The notes under the pieces are model-generated. The model was not told where the DNA came from and ran no database searches. It saw nothing but the letters and a program-made list of their open reading frames with translations. Made by a program: the position numbers and the translations under genes. 17,208 bases of DNA from NCBI GenBank assembly GCA_025363495.1, contig JANYDR010000101.1, forward strand, positions 1 through 17,208. The letters are read 5' to 3'. Below are positions 8,099 to 15,172 of this stretch, piece by piece (positions within the stretch are counted from its first letter, which is position 1; every line of letters starts with the position of its first letter). Origin of the DNA: Cyclobacteriaceae bacterium (GTDB lineage Bacteria; Bacteroidota; Bacteroidia; Cytophagales; Cyclobacteriaceae).

Positions 8099-8527
8099 AT
8101 GAAGATCCCCCTTCTAATCCTTGTTGTACTCAGTTCGCTTACCGCACTCGCCCAGAAACAGGGCCTGCATGGTCAGGTATTTTGGGTCTCGGGAAACCAG
8201 ATGCCGGGTCCAAATTCCATTTTATCTCCCAATCAGGGAGCAGTACGAGAAGTGCTTATTTATGAGCTCACTACCATTAAAGATGTCACTCAGGTAGGTC
8301 CCTTCTTTCGGGACATCAAAACAAAAATGGTCGCGAGCATTCAATCCAAGCCCGACGGGACATTCAAGATAAAGCTTCTTCCAGGAGCTTATTCTGTGTT
8401 CACAAAAGAGAAAAACGGCCTTTACGCCAATCTCTTTGATGAAAAAAATAATATCAACCCAGTCGTTATCAAAACCGGCCAGTACATCTGGAAAGTAATC
8501 ACAATCGACTACGACGTAGCTTACTAG
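8099..8527 (+). CDS. Small secreted protein, carboxypeptidase-regulatory-like fold
   Basis: A 142-residue protein with a clear signal peptide (MKIPLLILVVLSSLTALAQ, cleavage near residue 18). The mature part begins GLHGQVFWVSGNQMPGP, then VREVLIYELT at about 50-60 and PDGTFKIKLLPGAYSVF at about 85-101. This pattern of a G-x-V opening strand, a D-G-x-F-x-x-x-L-x-P-G-x-Y motif and short strands is typical of transthyretin/carboxypeptidase-regulatory-like beta sandwiches. No lipobox cysteine is visible, so periplasmic or surface location is likely. It stands 75 bases before the ECF sigma gene on the same strand and could be in the same transcription unit. The function is unknown; no catalytic residues were recognised. 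Confidence 0.75.
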   Translation: MKIPLLILVVLSSLTALAQKQGLHGQVFWVSGNQMPGPNSILSPNQGAVREVLIYELTTIKDVTQVGPFFRDIKTKMVASIQSKPDGTFKIKLLPGAYSVFTKEKNGLYANLFDEKNNINPVVIKTGQYIWKVITIDYDVAY

Positions 8528-8602
8528 GGCTTTTTCCTTTAATTTTCATTCACCAAGCAACCTACATCCTATGGTTTGCATCTTATTGGTGAAACAACCT
8601 TA

Positions 8603-9184
8603 ATGCAATTTCAGATTTACAGCGCGCGCGAAAAGGAACTGATTGAAGGCTGCAGGAGGAACGAACGCTCTGCCCAGAAAATGCTGTACGAACAGATGTC
8701 GGGCAAAATGTTTTCACTCTGCTGCCGGTACATCAAAGACCGTATGGAAGCGGAAGACGTACTGATAACTTCTTTCACGAAAGTGTTCGAGCGCATCGAA
8801 CAGTTTAAAGGTGATGGAAGTTTTGAAGGTTGGGTAAGAAGGGTCGTAGTGAATGAGTCTCTCTCCTACTTGCGTAAAAACAAAAGCATGTACCTGGAGA
8901 CTGACCTTGAAGCTGCCGACCGCGAGCCCGACTTCAGTAATCTGAGCAGCCATCTCGAAACAGAAGACCTGCTAAAGCTTGTTTCAGAACTGCCGGCCGG
9001 CTATAGGATTGTTTTTAATATGTATGCCATTGACGGCTACTCACACAAAGAGATTGCCGCTCACCTTGGGATAAATGAAAACACGTCTAAGTCGCAATTG
9101 AGCAGGGCAAGAAATCACTTGCAGGCGAAGTTGCTGGAAATGGAACAGAATGATAAGTTAAAAGGATTTGAAGATGGTCGTTGA
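8603..9184 (+). CDS. ECF-type RNA polymerase sigma-70 factor
   Basis: A 193-residue sigma factor of usual ECF length. Region 2 spans about residues 27-92: helix LYEQMSGKMFSLCCRYIKDR, acidic MEAEDVLITSFTKVFERIEQF, and the 2.4 block GSFEGWVRRVVVNESLSYLRK. Region 4 spans about 121-177 (LPAGYRIVFNMYAIDGYSHK, EIAAHLGINENTSKSQLSRA), the promoter -35 recognition helix-turn-helix. I chose the ATG at 8603; a TTG at 8576 would add nine residues without homology. Next comes a one-TM protein that resembles an anti-sigma factor (30 bases downstream) and then an outer-membrane barrel, a common Bacteroidota arrangement in which the sigma factor responds to envelope conditions. Its target promoters cannot be read from the sequence. 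Confidence 0.95.
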   Translation: MQFQIYSAREKELIEGCRRNERSAQKMLYEQMSGKMFSLCCRYIKDRMEAEDVLITSFTKVFERIEQFKGDGSFEGWVRRVVVNESLSYLRKNKSMYLETDLEAADREPDFSNLSSHLETEDLLKLVSELPAGYRIVFNMYAIDGYSHKEIAAHLGINENTSKSQLSRARNHLQAKLLEMEQNDKLKGFEDGR

Positions 9185-9214
9185 GAGGGTGAATCAAATT
9201 AAACCGAAAGAGAA

Positions 9215-9919
9215 ATGAACAAGCTGGAAAAATTATTTAAGGAAAAACTGACTGATCATTCAGTTGCACCTTCAGCCAGAGCGTGGGAGAAAATAGAAGC
9301 AGGGCTTTCAAAAAAAAATAAAGGAGTAATCTGGCTTCGGTGGGCGGCTATATTTCTTTTAGGTGCCTTGATGCTTGGTTTGTTTTTGATTCGCAAAGAA
9401 GACATTCCATTACCAATGGCAGAGAAGAAAGAAATCCCGGAAAAAATTAGACCTGAAATTGAAAAACCTGCAATTGCTATTGTTGAAGATAAAGCACCAA
9501 GTAAAAATAAGGGAAGTCAAAAGAAAGCTAAAAAAAGTGGTCCGGTCAAACAAATAGCCCCTCAAGTATTGATTGCAAAAGAAGACCAGAAAGAAGTTGC
9601 TGAAGTTGCAAAGGAGACAACTGAGGAGCCGGTGACTGATCAGGTTGAGACATCATTGACAGAAGCGCCGATCGCTCAATCTTCCAAAAAAACTCAATCA
9701 ATTCTTTTGATCTATACTCTTGAAACGATCGAGCCAACTCAGGAATCAGAAAACACAGAAATAGCATCAGTCGACAAGAAGGAAACTTCAATTAAACGAG
9801 TGATGAGATTTGCTAAAGATGTCAAGAACGGTGATGCGCCACTGGGAGGACTACGGGTGATGAAAGAAGATCTATTCGCCCTCGAATTAAAAAAGAAACC
9901 AACGGGTAAAAAACAATAA
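9215..9919 (+). CDS. One-TM anti-sigma-like protein, Lys/Glu-rich periplasmic part
   Basis: A 234-residue protein. A short cytoplasmic N-terminus (residues 1-37) has the pattern LFKEKLTDHSVAPSARAWEK followed by IEAGL, seen in putative anti-sigma factors encoded next to Bacteroidota ECF genes. One TM helix lies at about 38-59 (WLRWAAIFLLGALMLGLFLI). The remaining 170 residues are low-complexity, rich in Lys, Glu, Pro and Thr, and probably disordered in the periplasm. No HxxxCxxC zinc anti-sigma motif is present. Its position, starting 30 bases after the sigma gene and ending four bases before the barrel gene, supports a sigma-sequestering or signalling role, but this is inference. It might instead be an envelope-spanning linker for the barrel. 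Confidence 0.72.
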   Translation: MNKLEKLFKEKLTDHSVAPSARAWEKIEAGLSKKNKGVIWLRWAAIFLLGALMLGLFLIRKEDIPLPMAEKKEIPEKIRPEIEKPAIAIVEDKAPSKNKGSQKKAKKSGPVKQIAPQVLIAKEDQKEVAEVAKETTEEPVTDQVETSLTEAPIAQSSKKTQSILLIYTLETIEPTQESENTEIASVDKKETSIKRVMRFAKDVKNGDAPLGGLRVMKEDLFALELKKKPTGKKQ

Positions 9920-9923
9920 GAAC

Positions 9924-10928
9924 ATGAAAGCACTATTAAAAATAAGCATGATGACATTACTGGTTGGACTTTCTGCTTCGGCGATTGCACAACAGGATTC
10001 CGTTGTCATTCGCGTAGGTAAAGAAAGCAAAGTAATTTTCTCGATAAAGGACAAACGCGACCTAGAAACACTTAAGCATTATGACTTCCAGGCGTTGATG
10101 AACGATATGGTACAGAAACTGGAAAAGCGTGACAGCACAGCCATCACCAAACCTTCAAGCGATTACCTTAAAGATTCCGCACAAGTTAAGTCGACCTCCA
10201 CAGATGATTGGGTAAGAGACCGCGACCGCGGTGATGAAGACAACGTAGGACATTATAGCAGTAAAAGAAACAAAAGCCGCAAAACATACAATTCGTTTAA
10301 CATTGATGTGGGTATGAACAACTACCTGCAAAACGGCAAATTTCCAGATGCGAGTAATCTGCCCTATGCTGTTAAGCCGTGGGGATCATGGTATGTGGGA
10401 CTGAACTCGATCTGGCGCACCCGCATCTCAAAAAAATTCTTCCTGGAGTGGGGAGGTGGAGTAAGCTGGTATAATTTTAAATTTAATGACACAAAAACGG
10501 TTCTCTCAAAGGATGATAACGGTGTAATTTTTTCCCAGGACCAACGCAATGTTGATCTGCGCAAGAGCAAACTTACTGTGACCTATATTAATATTTCTGC
10601 GGTCCCTATGATTGATTTTGGAGATAATTCCAGAAAATATACTCTTCTTGATGGAGGAGGTCATCATTCAAATTCATTTCGCATAGGAGTCGGCCCTTAT
10701 GCAGGATATAGAATTGACAGTTATACCAAACAAATGTATTACGATAACAACGATAAGTTCAGAACACATGATCATGATAATTTTTATCTGAACAATCTCC
10801 GGTATGGCCTTCGTCTTCAGGTTGGCTTTTGGGATACTGATGTATTCTTCAATTATGATATGAATGATCTCTTCACAACGGATAAGGGTCCGAAGTTGAC
10901 GGCATTTAGTTTTGGAATTACCTTGTAG
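9924..10928 (+). CDS. Outer-membrane beta-barrel protein
   Basis: A 334-residue protein with a signal peptide (MKALLKISMMTLLVGLSASAIAQ, cleavage near 22). Residues about 25-110 are charged and poorly structured, including a DRDRGDED stretch. From about 125 on, alternating amphipathic strands rich in Tyr, Trp, Gly and Asn appear (NSFNIDVGMNNYL, WGSWYVGLNSIWRTRISKKF, FFLEWGGGVSWYNFKF, NLRYGLRLQVGFWDTDVFF), ending in TAFSFGITL, a typical barrel closure. This fits the PorT/outer membrane beta-barrel families of Bacteroidota. Last gene of the ECF sigma cassette, four bases after the one-TM gene, so probably regulated with it. The ligand or function is unknown. Confidence 0.82.
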   Translation: MKALLKISMMTLLVGLSASAIAQQDSVVIRVGKESKVIFSIKDKRDLETLKHYDFQALMNDMVQKLEKRDSTAITKPSSDYLKDSAQVKSTSTDDWVRDRDRGDEDNVGHYSSKRNKSRKTYNSFNIDVGMNNYLQNGKFPDASNLPYAVKPWGSWYVGLNSIWRTRISKKFFLEWGGGVSWYNFKFNDTKTVLSKDDNGVIFSQDQRNVDLRKSKLTVTYINISAVPMIDFGDNSRKYTLLDGGGHHSNSFRIGVGPYAGYRIDSYTKQMYYDNNDKFRTHDHDNFYLNNLRYGLRLQVGFWDTDVFFNYDMNDLFTTDKGPKLTAFSFGITL

Positions 10929-10962
10929 TCAATTTGAAATGCCAAAGCTCGGATAAAAGTCG

Positions 10963-10988
10963 AATGTATTTCCCACAGATTCCACAGA
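10963..10988. repeat. Short dispersed repeat, copy 1
   Basis: This 26-base segment (core TTTCCCACAGATTCCACAGA) matches the reverse complement of 12280-12305 at 24 of 26 positions. The two copies flank the four-TM and TetR genes in opposite orientation. Fragments of this type occur in Bacteroidota intergenic repeats; no transposase is nearby. Confidence 0.7.
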
Positions 10989-10998
10989 CTAACCAGCC

Positions 10999-11025
10999 CC
11001 TTGTTGGTGTTTTTCACCAACAAGG
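10999..11025 (+). terminator. Perfect 11-bp hairpin after the barrel gene
   Basis: CCTTGTTGGTG (10999-11009), a TTTTT loop (11010-11014), then CACCAACAAGG (11015-11025), followed by an AT-rich tract TTTAAATTAAAAT. It ends 26 bases before the convergent four-TM gene stop at 11051 and most likely terminates the ECF sigma cassette, and possibly also transcripts from the other strand. The T-tract is weak, so efficiency is uncertain. Confidence 0.65.
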
Positions 11026-11050
11026 TTTAAATTAAAATACCCTTCACTCC

Positions 11051-11545
11051 TTATCTCTTCTTAACATCCGTTCCACGCATTATCATATCGCGCTCATCAT
11101 TTCTCAGCGTATAATACTTACAGAAAGAGGAGGGGCTTGGCCATTGAAGAACAAGTAAAACAGAAGTCAGGATAAAAAGACCCGTAAACCAGGCACTGCC
11201 TGTTAGAAAAAATCCTGCCGCCATCATCAGCGAATAGCCACAATACACCGCCATTTTTAAAATAGTGAGCGTATAATATCCGTCCATTTTTTTAGCCAGC
11301 TCAATAAGCGCGTTAAGTCGCTTTAATCTCATTCTCCACAACAAGTTAACAGTCGTTAGGTCTACAAAAAAAATGATTATTGAGACAATAAGTAACGTTG
11401 ATTCGGTTTCCGGATCGGGCAGCATGGCAGCATTTTTCAACATCCAGAGGTACAAAAAGATGAATGCCAGCAACGGCAGCAGTAGGAGGATGAAGCCGAT
11501 AGTATTAAGTTTGTAGAAGTATTCTTTTATAGATAGGAATTTCAT
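11051..11545 (-). CDS. Four-TM inner-membrane protein, function unknown
   Basis: A 164-residue hydrophobic protein. TM helices are predicted at about 15-35 (TIGFILLLLPLLAFIFLYLW), 49-70, 94-114 and 117-135. A basic cytoplasmic loop RMRLKRLNAL lies at 71-80 between TM2 and TM3. The C-terminal tail PSPSSFCKYYTLRNDERDMI is charged and looks conserved in style with other small Bacteroidota membrane proteins that end in a Pro-Ser/Thr-Pro turn plus a charged tail. I do not recognise a named family. It is divergent from the TetR gene with only 39 bases between starts, so it could be a target of that regulator; convergent with the barrel gene. Confidence 0.75.
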   Translation of the reverse strand: MKFLSIKEYFYKLNTIGFILLLLPLLAFIFLYLWMLKNAAMLPDPETESTLLIVSIIIFFVDLTTVNLLWRMRLKRLNALIELAKKMDGYYTLTILKMAVYCGYSLMMAAGFFLTGSAWFTGLFILTSVLLVLQWPSPSSFCKYYTLRNDERDMIMRGTDVKKR

Positions 11546-11584
11546 TCTGATATTCGGTAGATAAAGGTAATAAGGAAAAAGTAC

Positions 11585-12178
11585 ATGGAACCAGTCGTAA
11601 ACCTAACCCGCAAAGAGCAAGTAATCCGCAAGGCAGCCGAGCTTTTCCGTGAGAAGGGCTATGCAGCTTCTTCTATGCGTGACCTTGCCCAGAAATTGGG
11701 CATCGAAGCCGCCAGCCTCTATTCCCACATAAAATCAAAAGAAGAGATACTTCAGAGCCTTTGTTTTGACATGGCCATGGAGTTCCGAAAATCCCTGGAT
11801 GAAGTTGAAAAGCAAAAAGGACCTGCCAGTGAGAAGCTCAAAAAAGGAATTATTGGCCACATAGAAGTAATGGCAAAGGATCTTACAGCCTCCGCTGTTT
11901 TCATGAATGAGCATCGTCACCTTAGTCAGCCATTCCTGCGTGAATTTCTTCTCTTAAGAATCAATTATATCAACCGGTTTAAAGATATTATTGAAGAAGG
12001 CATTAATTCTGGTGAGTTTAAGGAGAACATCGACAAGAAACTTGCTGTGATGACTCTCTTTTCATCCCTTAACTGGATGCCTCAATGGTACGACCCCAAT
12101 AGCAACATTGTGCCGGAAAGTCTTGGTCAACAACTAGCTGATATGCTGGTAAATGGAATTAAGCGACCTAAAGCTTAG
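11585..12178 (+). CDS. TetR/AcrR family transcriptional regulator
   Basis: A 197-residue protein with the TetR N-terminal DNA-binding domain at residues 9-56: VIRKAAELFREKGYAASSMR, DLAQKLGIEAASLYSHIKSK, EEIL. The C-terminal ligand-binding region (about 80-190) includes HIEVMAKDLTASAVFMNEHR and LFSSLNWMPQWYDPNS, similar in layout to regulators of acyl-CoA catabolism. It lies about 300 bases upstream of paaA on the same strand. In other bacteria a TetR-type PaaR represses phenylacetate genes and responds to phenylacetyl-CoA; the same job is plausible here but unproven. AAGGAAAAAGTAC just before the ATG gives a modest ribosome-binding site. The alternative is control of the divergent four-TM gene. 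Confidence 0.93.
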   Translation: MEPVVNLTRKEQVIRKAAELFREKGYAASSMRDLAQKLGIEAASLYSHIKSKEEILQSLCFDMAMEFRKSLDEVEKQKGPASEKLKKGIIGHIEVMAKDLTASAVFMNEHRHLSQPFLREFLLLRINYINRFKDIIEEGINSGEFKENIDKKLAVMTLFSSLNWMPQWYDPNSNIVPESLGQQLADMLVNGIKRPKA

Positions 12179-12203
12179 TGTTATATCTAACAAAATAAAA
12201 GTC

Positions 12204-12311
12204 GACTGCAGATCTCGCAGATTTAATCCACCGATTTTTTCTGAACTCAAGGATTCCGCGAAAATCAGCGAATATTCGATCTGTGGAATCCGTGGGAAAT
12301 GCATTTCAGTC
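12204..12311. repeat. Bacteroidota-type palindromic intergenic repeat
   Basis: Contains CGCAGATTTAATCC (12216-12229) partly complementary to GGATTCCGCGAAAATCAGCG (12251-12270), plus further CAGAT/ATCTG units. The ends GACTG (12204-12208) and CAGTC (12307-12311) are also complementary. Positions 12280-12305 are the second, inverted copy of the 26-base repeat at 10963. It fills the gap between the TetR gene and the paaA promoter; an 86-codon frame across it is a chance product of the repeat. Confidence 0.6.
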
Positions 12312-12386
12312 TACTTTATCACAAGATCTAATAAAGTTAGAAACTTGATAATCTCAAATAAAGCACCTTTCCTCATCCTTCTTTGT

Positions 12387-12394
12387 TATTTTTG
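12387..12394 (+). promoter_or_regulatory. Candidate -7 element (TAnnTTTG) of the paa operon
   Basis: TATTTTTG exactly matches the TAnnTTTG consensus, 81 bases before the paaA ATG. No convincing TTG is seen at -33 spacing. Transcription would start near 12401, placing both TTAGC palindromes in or just after the start region. Confidence 0.45.
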
Positions 12395-12404
12395 CAAACG
12401 GTCG

Positions 12405-12458
12405 TTAGCCTAGCTAAATTGAAGACTATTTTAGTGAGAAACAGTTAGCACTAGTTAA
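12405..12458. promoter_or_regulatory. Two TTAGC...TAA palindromes, candidate TetR/PaaR operators
   Basis: TTAGC-CTA-GCTAA at 12405-12417 is a perfect 5-bp-arm palindrome. TTAGCACTAGTTAA at 12445-12458 is a close variant with an ACTAGT core. Their starts are 40 bases apart, about four helical turns. They lie between the candidate -7 box and the paaA start, where a TetR repressor would block initiation. Assignment to the upstream TetR protein is inference. Confidence 0.35.
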
Positions 12459-12474
12459 AAACAAGTCAATCAGT

Positions 12475-13461
12475 ATGTACGGAGGCGGAAACACATTTGA
12501 AGATGTTAAGACGGACGACGTAGTGTTGGAGGATCCGAATAGGCTCGCCGTATTTGAAGCTCGTATTGCACGGGGAGAAAAAATTGAACCCGCGGACTGG
12601 ATGCCTGAACTTTATCGTAAGCAGCTCATACGAATGATTGAGCAGCATGGGCATAGTGAAATAATTGGTGCGCTTCCTGAAGGAACGTGGATCACGCGAG
12701 CGCCAGGTTTCAAACGAAAAATGGCTCTCATGGCGAAAGTTCAGGATGAAGTAGGACATGCTCAGCTACTTTATAGTGCCGCAGAAACGTTGGGCAAATC
12801 CCGCGAGCAAATGATCGACGACCTGATCACCGGTAAATCGAAGTATTCAAATATTTTTAATTACCCGACTTTTACCTGGGCGGATTGCTGCTTCATTTCG
12901 TGGCTGGTAGATGCTGGTGCAATTGTTAATCAATTAGCCAATGCAAAAGGAAGCTATGGTCCATATTGCCGGGCGCTTGACAGAATCTGTGCTGAAGAAT
13001 CCTTTCACCTGAAGTACGGTCATCATTGTGTGATCTATTTAGCTGCAGGCACCGCCAAACAACGCGAAATGTTTCAGGAAGCACTCAATCGCTGGTGGCC
13101 TCCCATGATGCACTTCTTCGGGCCATCGGATAAAATATCAACACACACAGAAGTACTCATGCGATGGAAAGTGAAAATGGGCACTAATGATGAAATGAGA
13201 AATCAGTTCCTTGACATGTACGTTTCAAAGATATGGGAACTTGGTTTTATAATTCCAGATCCAAAGCTGAAGAAAAATACAGAAACGAATACGTGGGAAT
13301 ACACTGAACCTGATTGGGAAGAATTCAAAAGAGTGATCAACGGCGATGGTCCATGCAATAAAGAACGACTTGAAGTAAGAAGGATCGCTGAAGAAAGAGG
13401 TCGCTGGGTAAGAAAAGCACTCGCCTCTCCAAAGATGGCCTACGTTACTCCACTTGCATAG
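12475..13461 (+). CDS. paaA: Phenylacetyl-CoA epoxidase catalytic subunit PaaA
   Basis: A 328-residue protein, close to the roughly 310 of E. coli PaaA. PaaA is the catalytic di-iron subunit of the multicomponent oxygenase that converts phenylacetyl-CoA to its 1,2-epoxide, the first dearomatising step of aerobic phenylacetate degradation in the cytoplasm. Ferritin-like iron ligands are visible as Glu62 (HSEIIG), Glu92-x-x-His95 (KVQDEVGHAQLLY) and Glu175-x-x-His178 (CAEESFHLKYG). Other family blocks are EGTWITRAPGFKRKMALMAK and NRWWPPMMHFFGPSD. The N-terminal 12 residues MYGGGNTFEDVK are characteristic of Bacteroidota homologues. First gene of the operon, two bases before paaB. No residue loss suggests inactivation. 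Confidence 0.97.
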   Translation: MYGGGNTFEDVKTDDVVLEDPNRLAVFEARIARGEKIEPADWMPELYRKQLIRMIEQHGHSEIIGALPEGTWITRAPGFKRKMALMAKVQDEVGHAQLLYSAAETLGKSREQMIDDLITGKSKYSNIFNYPTFTWADCCFISWLVDAGAIVNQLANAKGSYGPYCRALDRICAEESFHLKYGHHCVIYLAAGTAKQREMFQEALNRWWPPMMHFFGPSDKISTHTEVLMRWKVKMGTNDEMRNQFLDMYVSKIWELGFIIPDPKLKKNTETNTWEYTEPDWEEFKRVINGDGPCNKERLEVRRIAEERGRWVRKALASPKMAYVTPLA

Positions 13462-13463
13462 CT

Positions 13464-14066
13464 ATGAATTCACTCGACCCTCGTGTAATTCGTTTGCCAA
13501 AGACAGGTGAACCTGGCATCATTCAACCGAAAGTTCCTCTCGATCAATTCGGATCATTTGAAGTCTTTGTACAACCCAAGGAAGGAAAGTCCTTTCAACA
13601 CGAAGGCGTTGTTCATTCTCCTAATCTTGAATTAGCATACATCCTTGCCAAGGAAACATTTACCCGGAGATTTACCTGCGTGTCACTTTATGTTGTAGAA
13701 ACGCGGAATGTATTTGCTTCTCCTTTGACCGATGGCAATAACAATGTGTATGATTTAATCGTTGATCCGCCACCTTCCAACAAAAAGGAACCTTACGAAA
13801 TCTATCATTTACCGAAGCGAGGCAAACAACATATACACGTTGGCCAGGTAGAAGCAGGAAGTCCTGAAGAAGCAATGAGTTTTGCCAGGAAAAAATTCAA
13901 CACAAAAATAATTTATAATGTATGGGCTGTGAAATCGGCTGATATTCGCTTCACTTCCATTGAAGAAAATGACTTCTGGATTACACTTCCTGAAAAACAC
14001 TTTCGGGATGCCGCCGACTACAAAGGCGGTGACAAGCTGAAATTATTTTTAGAAAAACAAAAGTAA
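13464..14066 (+). CDS. paaB: PaaB with two tandem PaaB-like domains
   Basis: PaaB is the small structural subunit of phenylacetyl-CoA epoxidase, about 95 residues in E. coli. This protein is 200 residues and holds two copies of the domain that align without gaps over 55 residues. Copy 1, residues 32-86, has FEVFVQPKEGK and TRRFTCVSLYVVE. Copy 2, residues 111-165, has YEIYHLPKRGK, HIHVGQVEAGSPEEAM and VWAVKSADI. Copy 1 keeps the TRR...YVVE part of the family, while copy 2 keeps the HVG and C-terminal parts. The linker is about residues 87-110. A covalent dimer bridging PaaAC heterodimers would fit the known bridging role, but this is inferred. Starts two bases after the paaA stop. Confidence 0.92.
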   Translation: MNSLDPRVIRLPKTGEPGIIQPKVPLDQFGSFEVFVQPKEGKSFQHEGVVHSPNLELAYILAKETFTRRFTCVSLYVVETRNVFASPLTDGNNNVYDLIVDPPPSNKKEPYEIYHLPKRGKQHIHVGQVEAGSPEEAMSFARKKFNTKIIYNVWAVKSADIRFTSIEENDFWITLPEKHFRDAADYKGGDKLKLFLEKQK

Positions 14067-14072
14067 CTTTTT

Positions 14073-14402
14073 ATGAACTGGCGGTTATCACAGCGAATAT
14101 TTGAAATCACATCAGTTGTGGCCATGATGATAGGTGTGGTCCTCATGTGGATGCGAAAAGACCCAAATCACTATTTGGTATACGGTGGATTTCTACTGCT
14201 TGCTTCCGGAAAACTAGTAGAAGCAATCAATTTGAATGATCCAAATTTTAAGATTATTAAAATCATGGCATGTATTTGTATCTACGTACTGGTCTTGCTG
14301 AATTTATTCTATAACGTCAAGTCAATTGTTTACATATTGATGCCGCTAGGAGCTTATTATGCATTGCATTACCGTCTAATGTTTCAACAAAAGCGAATAT
14401 GA
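14073..14402 (+). CDS. Small four-TM protein embedded in the paa operon
   Basis: A 109-residue hydrophobic protein with four likely TM helices at about 9-27 (IFEITSVVAMMIGVVLMWM), 33-50, 61-80 (IIKIMACICIYVLVLLNLFY) and 84-101. Loops are short; the end is basic (RLMFQQKRI). I recognise no named family. It starts six bases after paaB and its stop overlaps the paaC start (ATGA at 14399-14402), so it is translated within the operon. It could help aromatic acid uptake, anchor the complex, or be unrelated; nothing in the sequence decides. No signal peptide separate from TM1. Confidence 0.72.
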   Translation: MNWRLSQRIFEITSVVAMMIGVVLMWMRKDPNHYLVYGGFLLLASGKLVEAINLNDPNFKIIKIMACICIYVLVLLNLFYNVKSIVYILMPLGAYYALHYRLMFQQKRI

Positions 14403-15154
14403 ATGATCTCGCGCTAAAAGAGCTGCTTTACAAAATGGCAGATGATCTACTGATCCTCGGCCATCGCAATTCTGAGTGGACAGGCATGGGGCCGCTATTG
14501 GAAGAAGACATTGCATTCTCTTCGATGGCCCAGGACAAAGTGGGTCAAAGCCTGGCACTTTATACAATGCTTCATCAATTAGGCGAGCAAACTCCCGATA
14601 CCGTGGCTTTCACCCGCAATGCTAATCAATTTCATAATTGCGTTCTTGTAGAATTGCCTAACCAGGAATATGACTTCAGTCTGGTCCGCCATTTCTTATT
14701 TGACACAGCCGACAGCCTACGTTGGAACATCCTCACCAAATCATCCTATGAGCCACTGGCTCAACTTGCAGGAAAAATAAAAGGTGAACTTCGCTATCAT
14801 ACGCTGCATGCCAATACCTGGGTCAAACAACTTGGTTCGGCAACAGAAGAAAGCATTTCACGTCTACAGAAATCAATTAATATTGTGATGCCCTACGCTT
14901 TAGGGATTTTTGAAGAGTCACCTTATGAGACGCATATAATAGACAAAGGTATTTTTGAAGGAGAGAAAGTATTGATGGAGAAATGGCAAGCTAAAGTGAC
15001 AGAAGTTATCTCTCAGACACAGCTTCATCTTCCCGACTGGAAAATTTTAACACCAGTGCTTGGAGGACGAAAGGGGAAACATAGCGAGCACCTCCAACCT
15101 ATGCTCGAAGAAATGAGCGAGGTTTTTCGAATTGATCCAACAGCAGAATGGTAA
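14399..15154 (+). CDS. paaC: Phenylacetyl-CoA epoxidase subunit PaaC
   Basis: A 251-residue ferritin-like protein, the length of E. coli PaaC. It forms the stable heterodimer with PaaA and serves as its structural partner in the epoxidase, having lost a full di-iron site. Family blocks: LLYKMADDLLILGHRNSEW (residues 10-27), GPLLEEDIAFSSMAQDKVGQ (31-50), where PaaA has E-x-x-H but Gln replaces the His, SLRWNILTK near 106-114, GELRYHTLHANTWVKQLG near 129-146, and the C-terminal GGRKGKHSEHLQPMLEEM. Translation is coupled to the preceding membrane-protein gene by the ATGA overlap. It is followed 18 bases later by a DinB-like gene. Confidence 0.96.
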   Translation: MNDLALKELLYKMADDLLILGHRNSEWTGMGPLLEEDIAFSSMAQDKVGQSLALYTMLHQLGEQTPDTVAFTRNANQFHNCVLVELPNQEYDFSLVRHFLFDTADSLRWNILTKSSYEPLAQLAGKIKGELRYHTLHANTWVKQLGSATEESISRLQKSINIVMPYALGIFEESPYETHIIDKGIFEGEKVLMEKWQAKVTEVISQTQLHLPDWKILTPVLGGRKGKHSEHLQPMLEEMSEVFRIDPTAEW

Positions 15155-15172
15155 AAATAACTTTATAACACT

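Noticed and set aside
8505..8545. Terminator at the end of the 8099 gene (CTACGACGTAG and a T-run)
   Set aside because: The stem is only four or five base pairs and is separated from the T-run by 14 bases; too weak to call.
8576..8602. TTG start extending the sigma factor by nine residues
   Set aside because: The extra residues have no family similarity, and an ATG at 8603 gives a normal ECF length.
12153..12413. 86-codon plus-strand frame overlapping the end of the TetR gene
   Set aside because: It runs through the palindromic repeat and the paaA promoter region and has no protein-like features.
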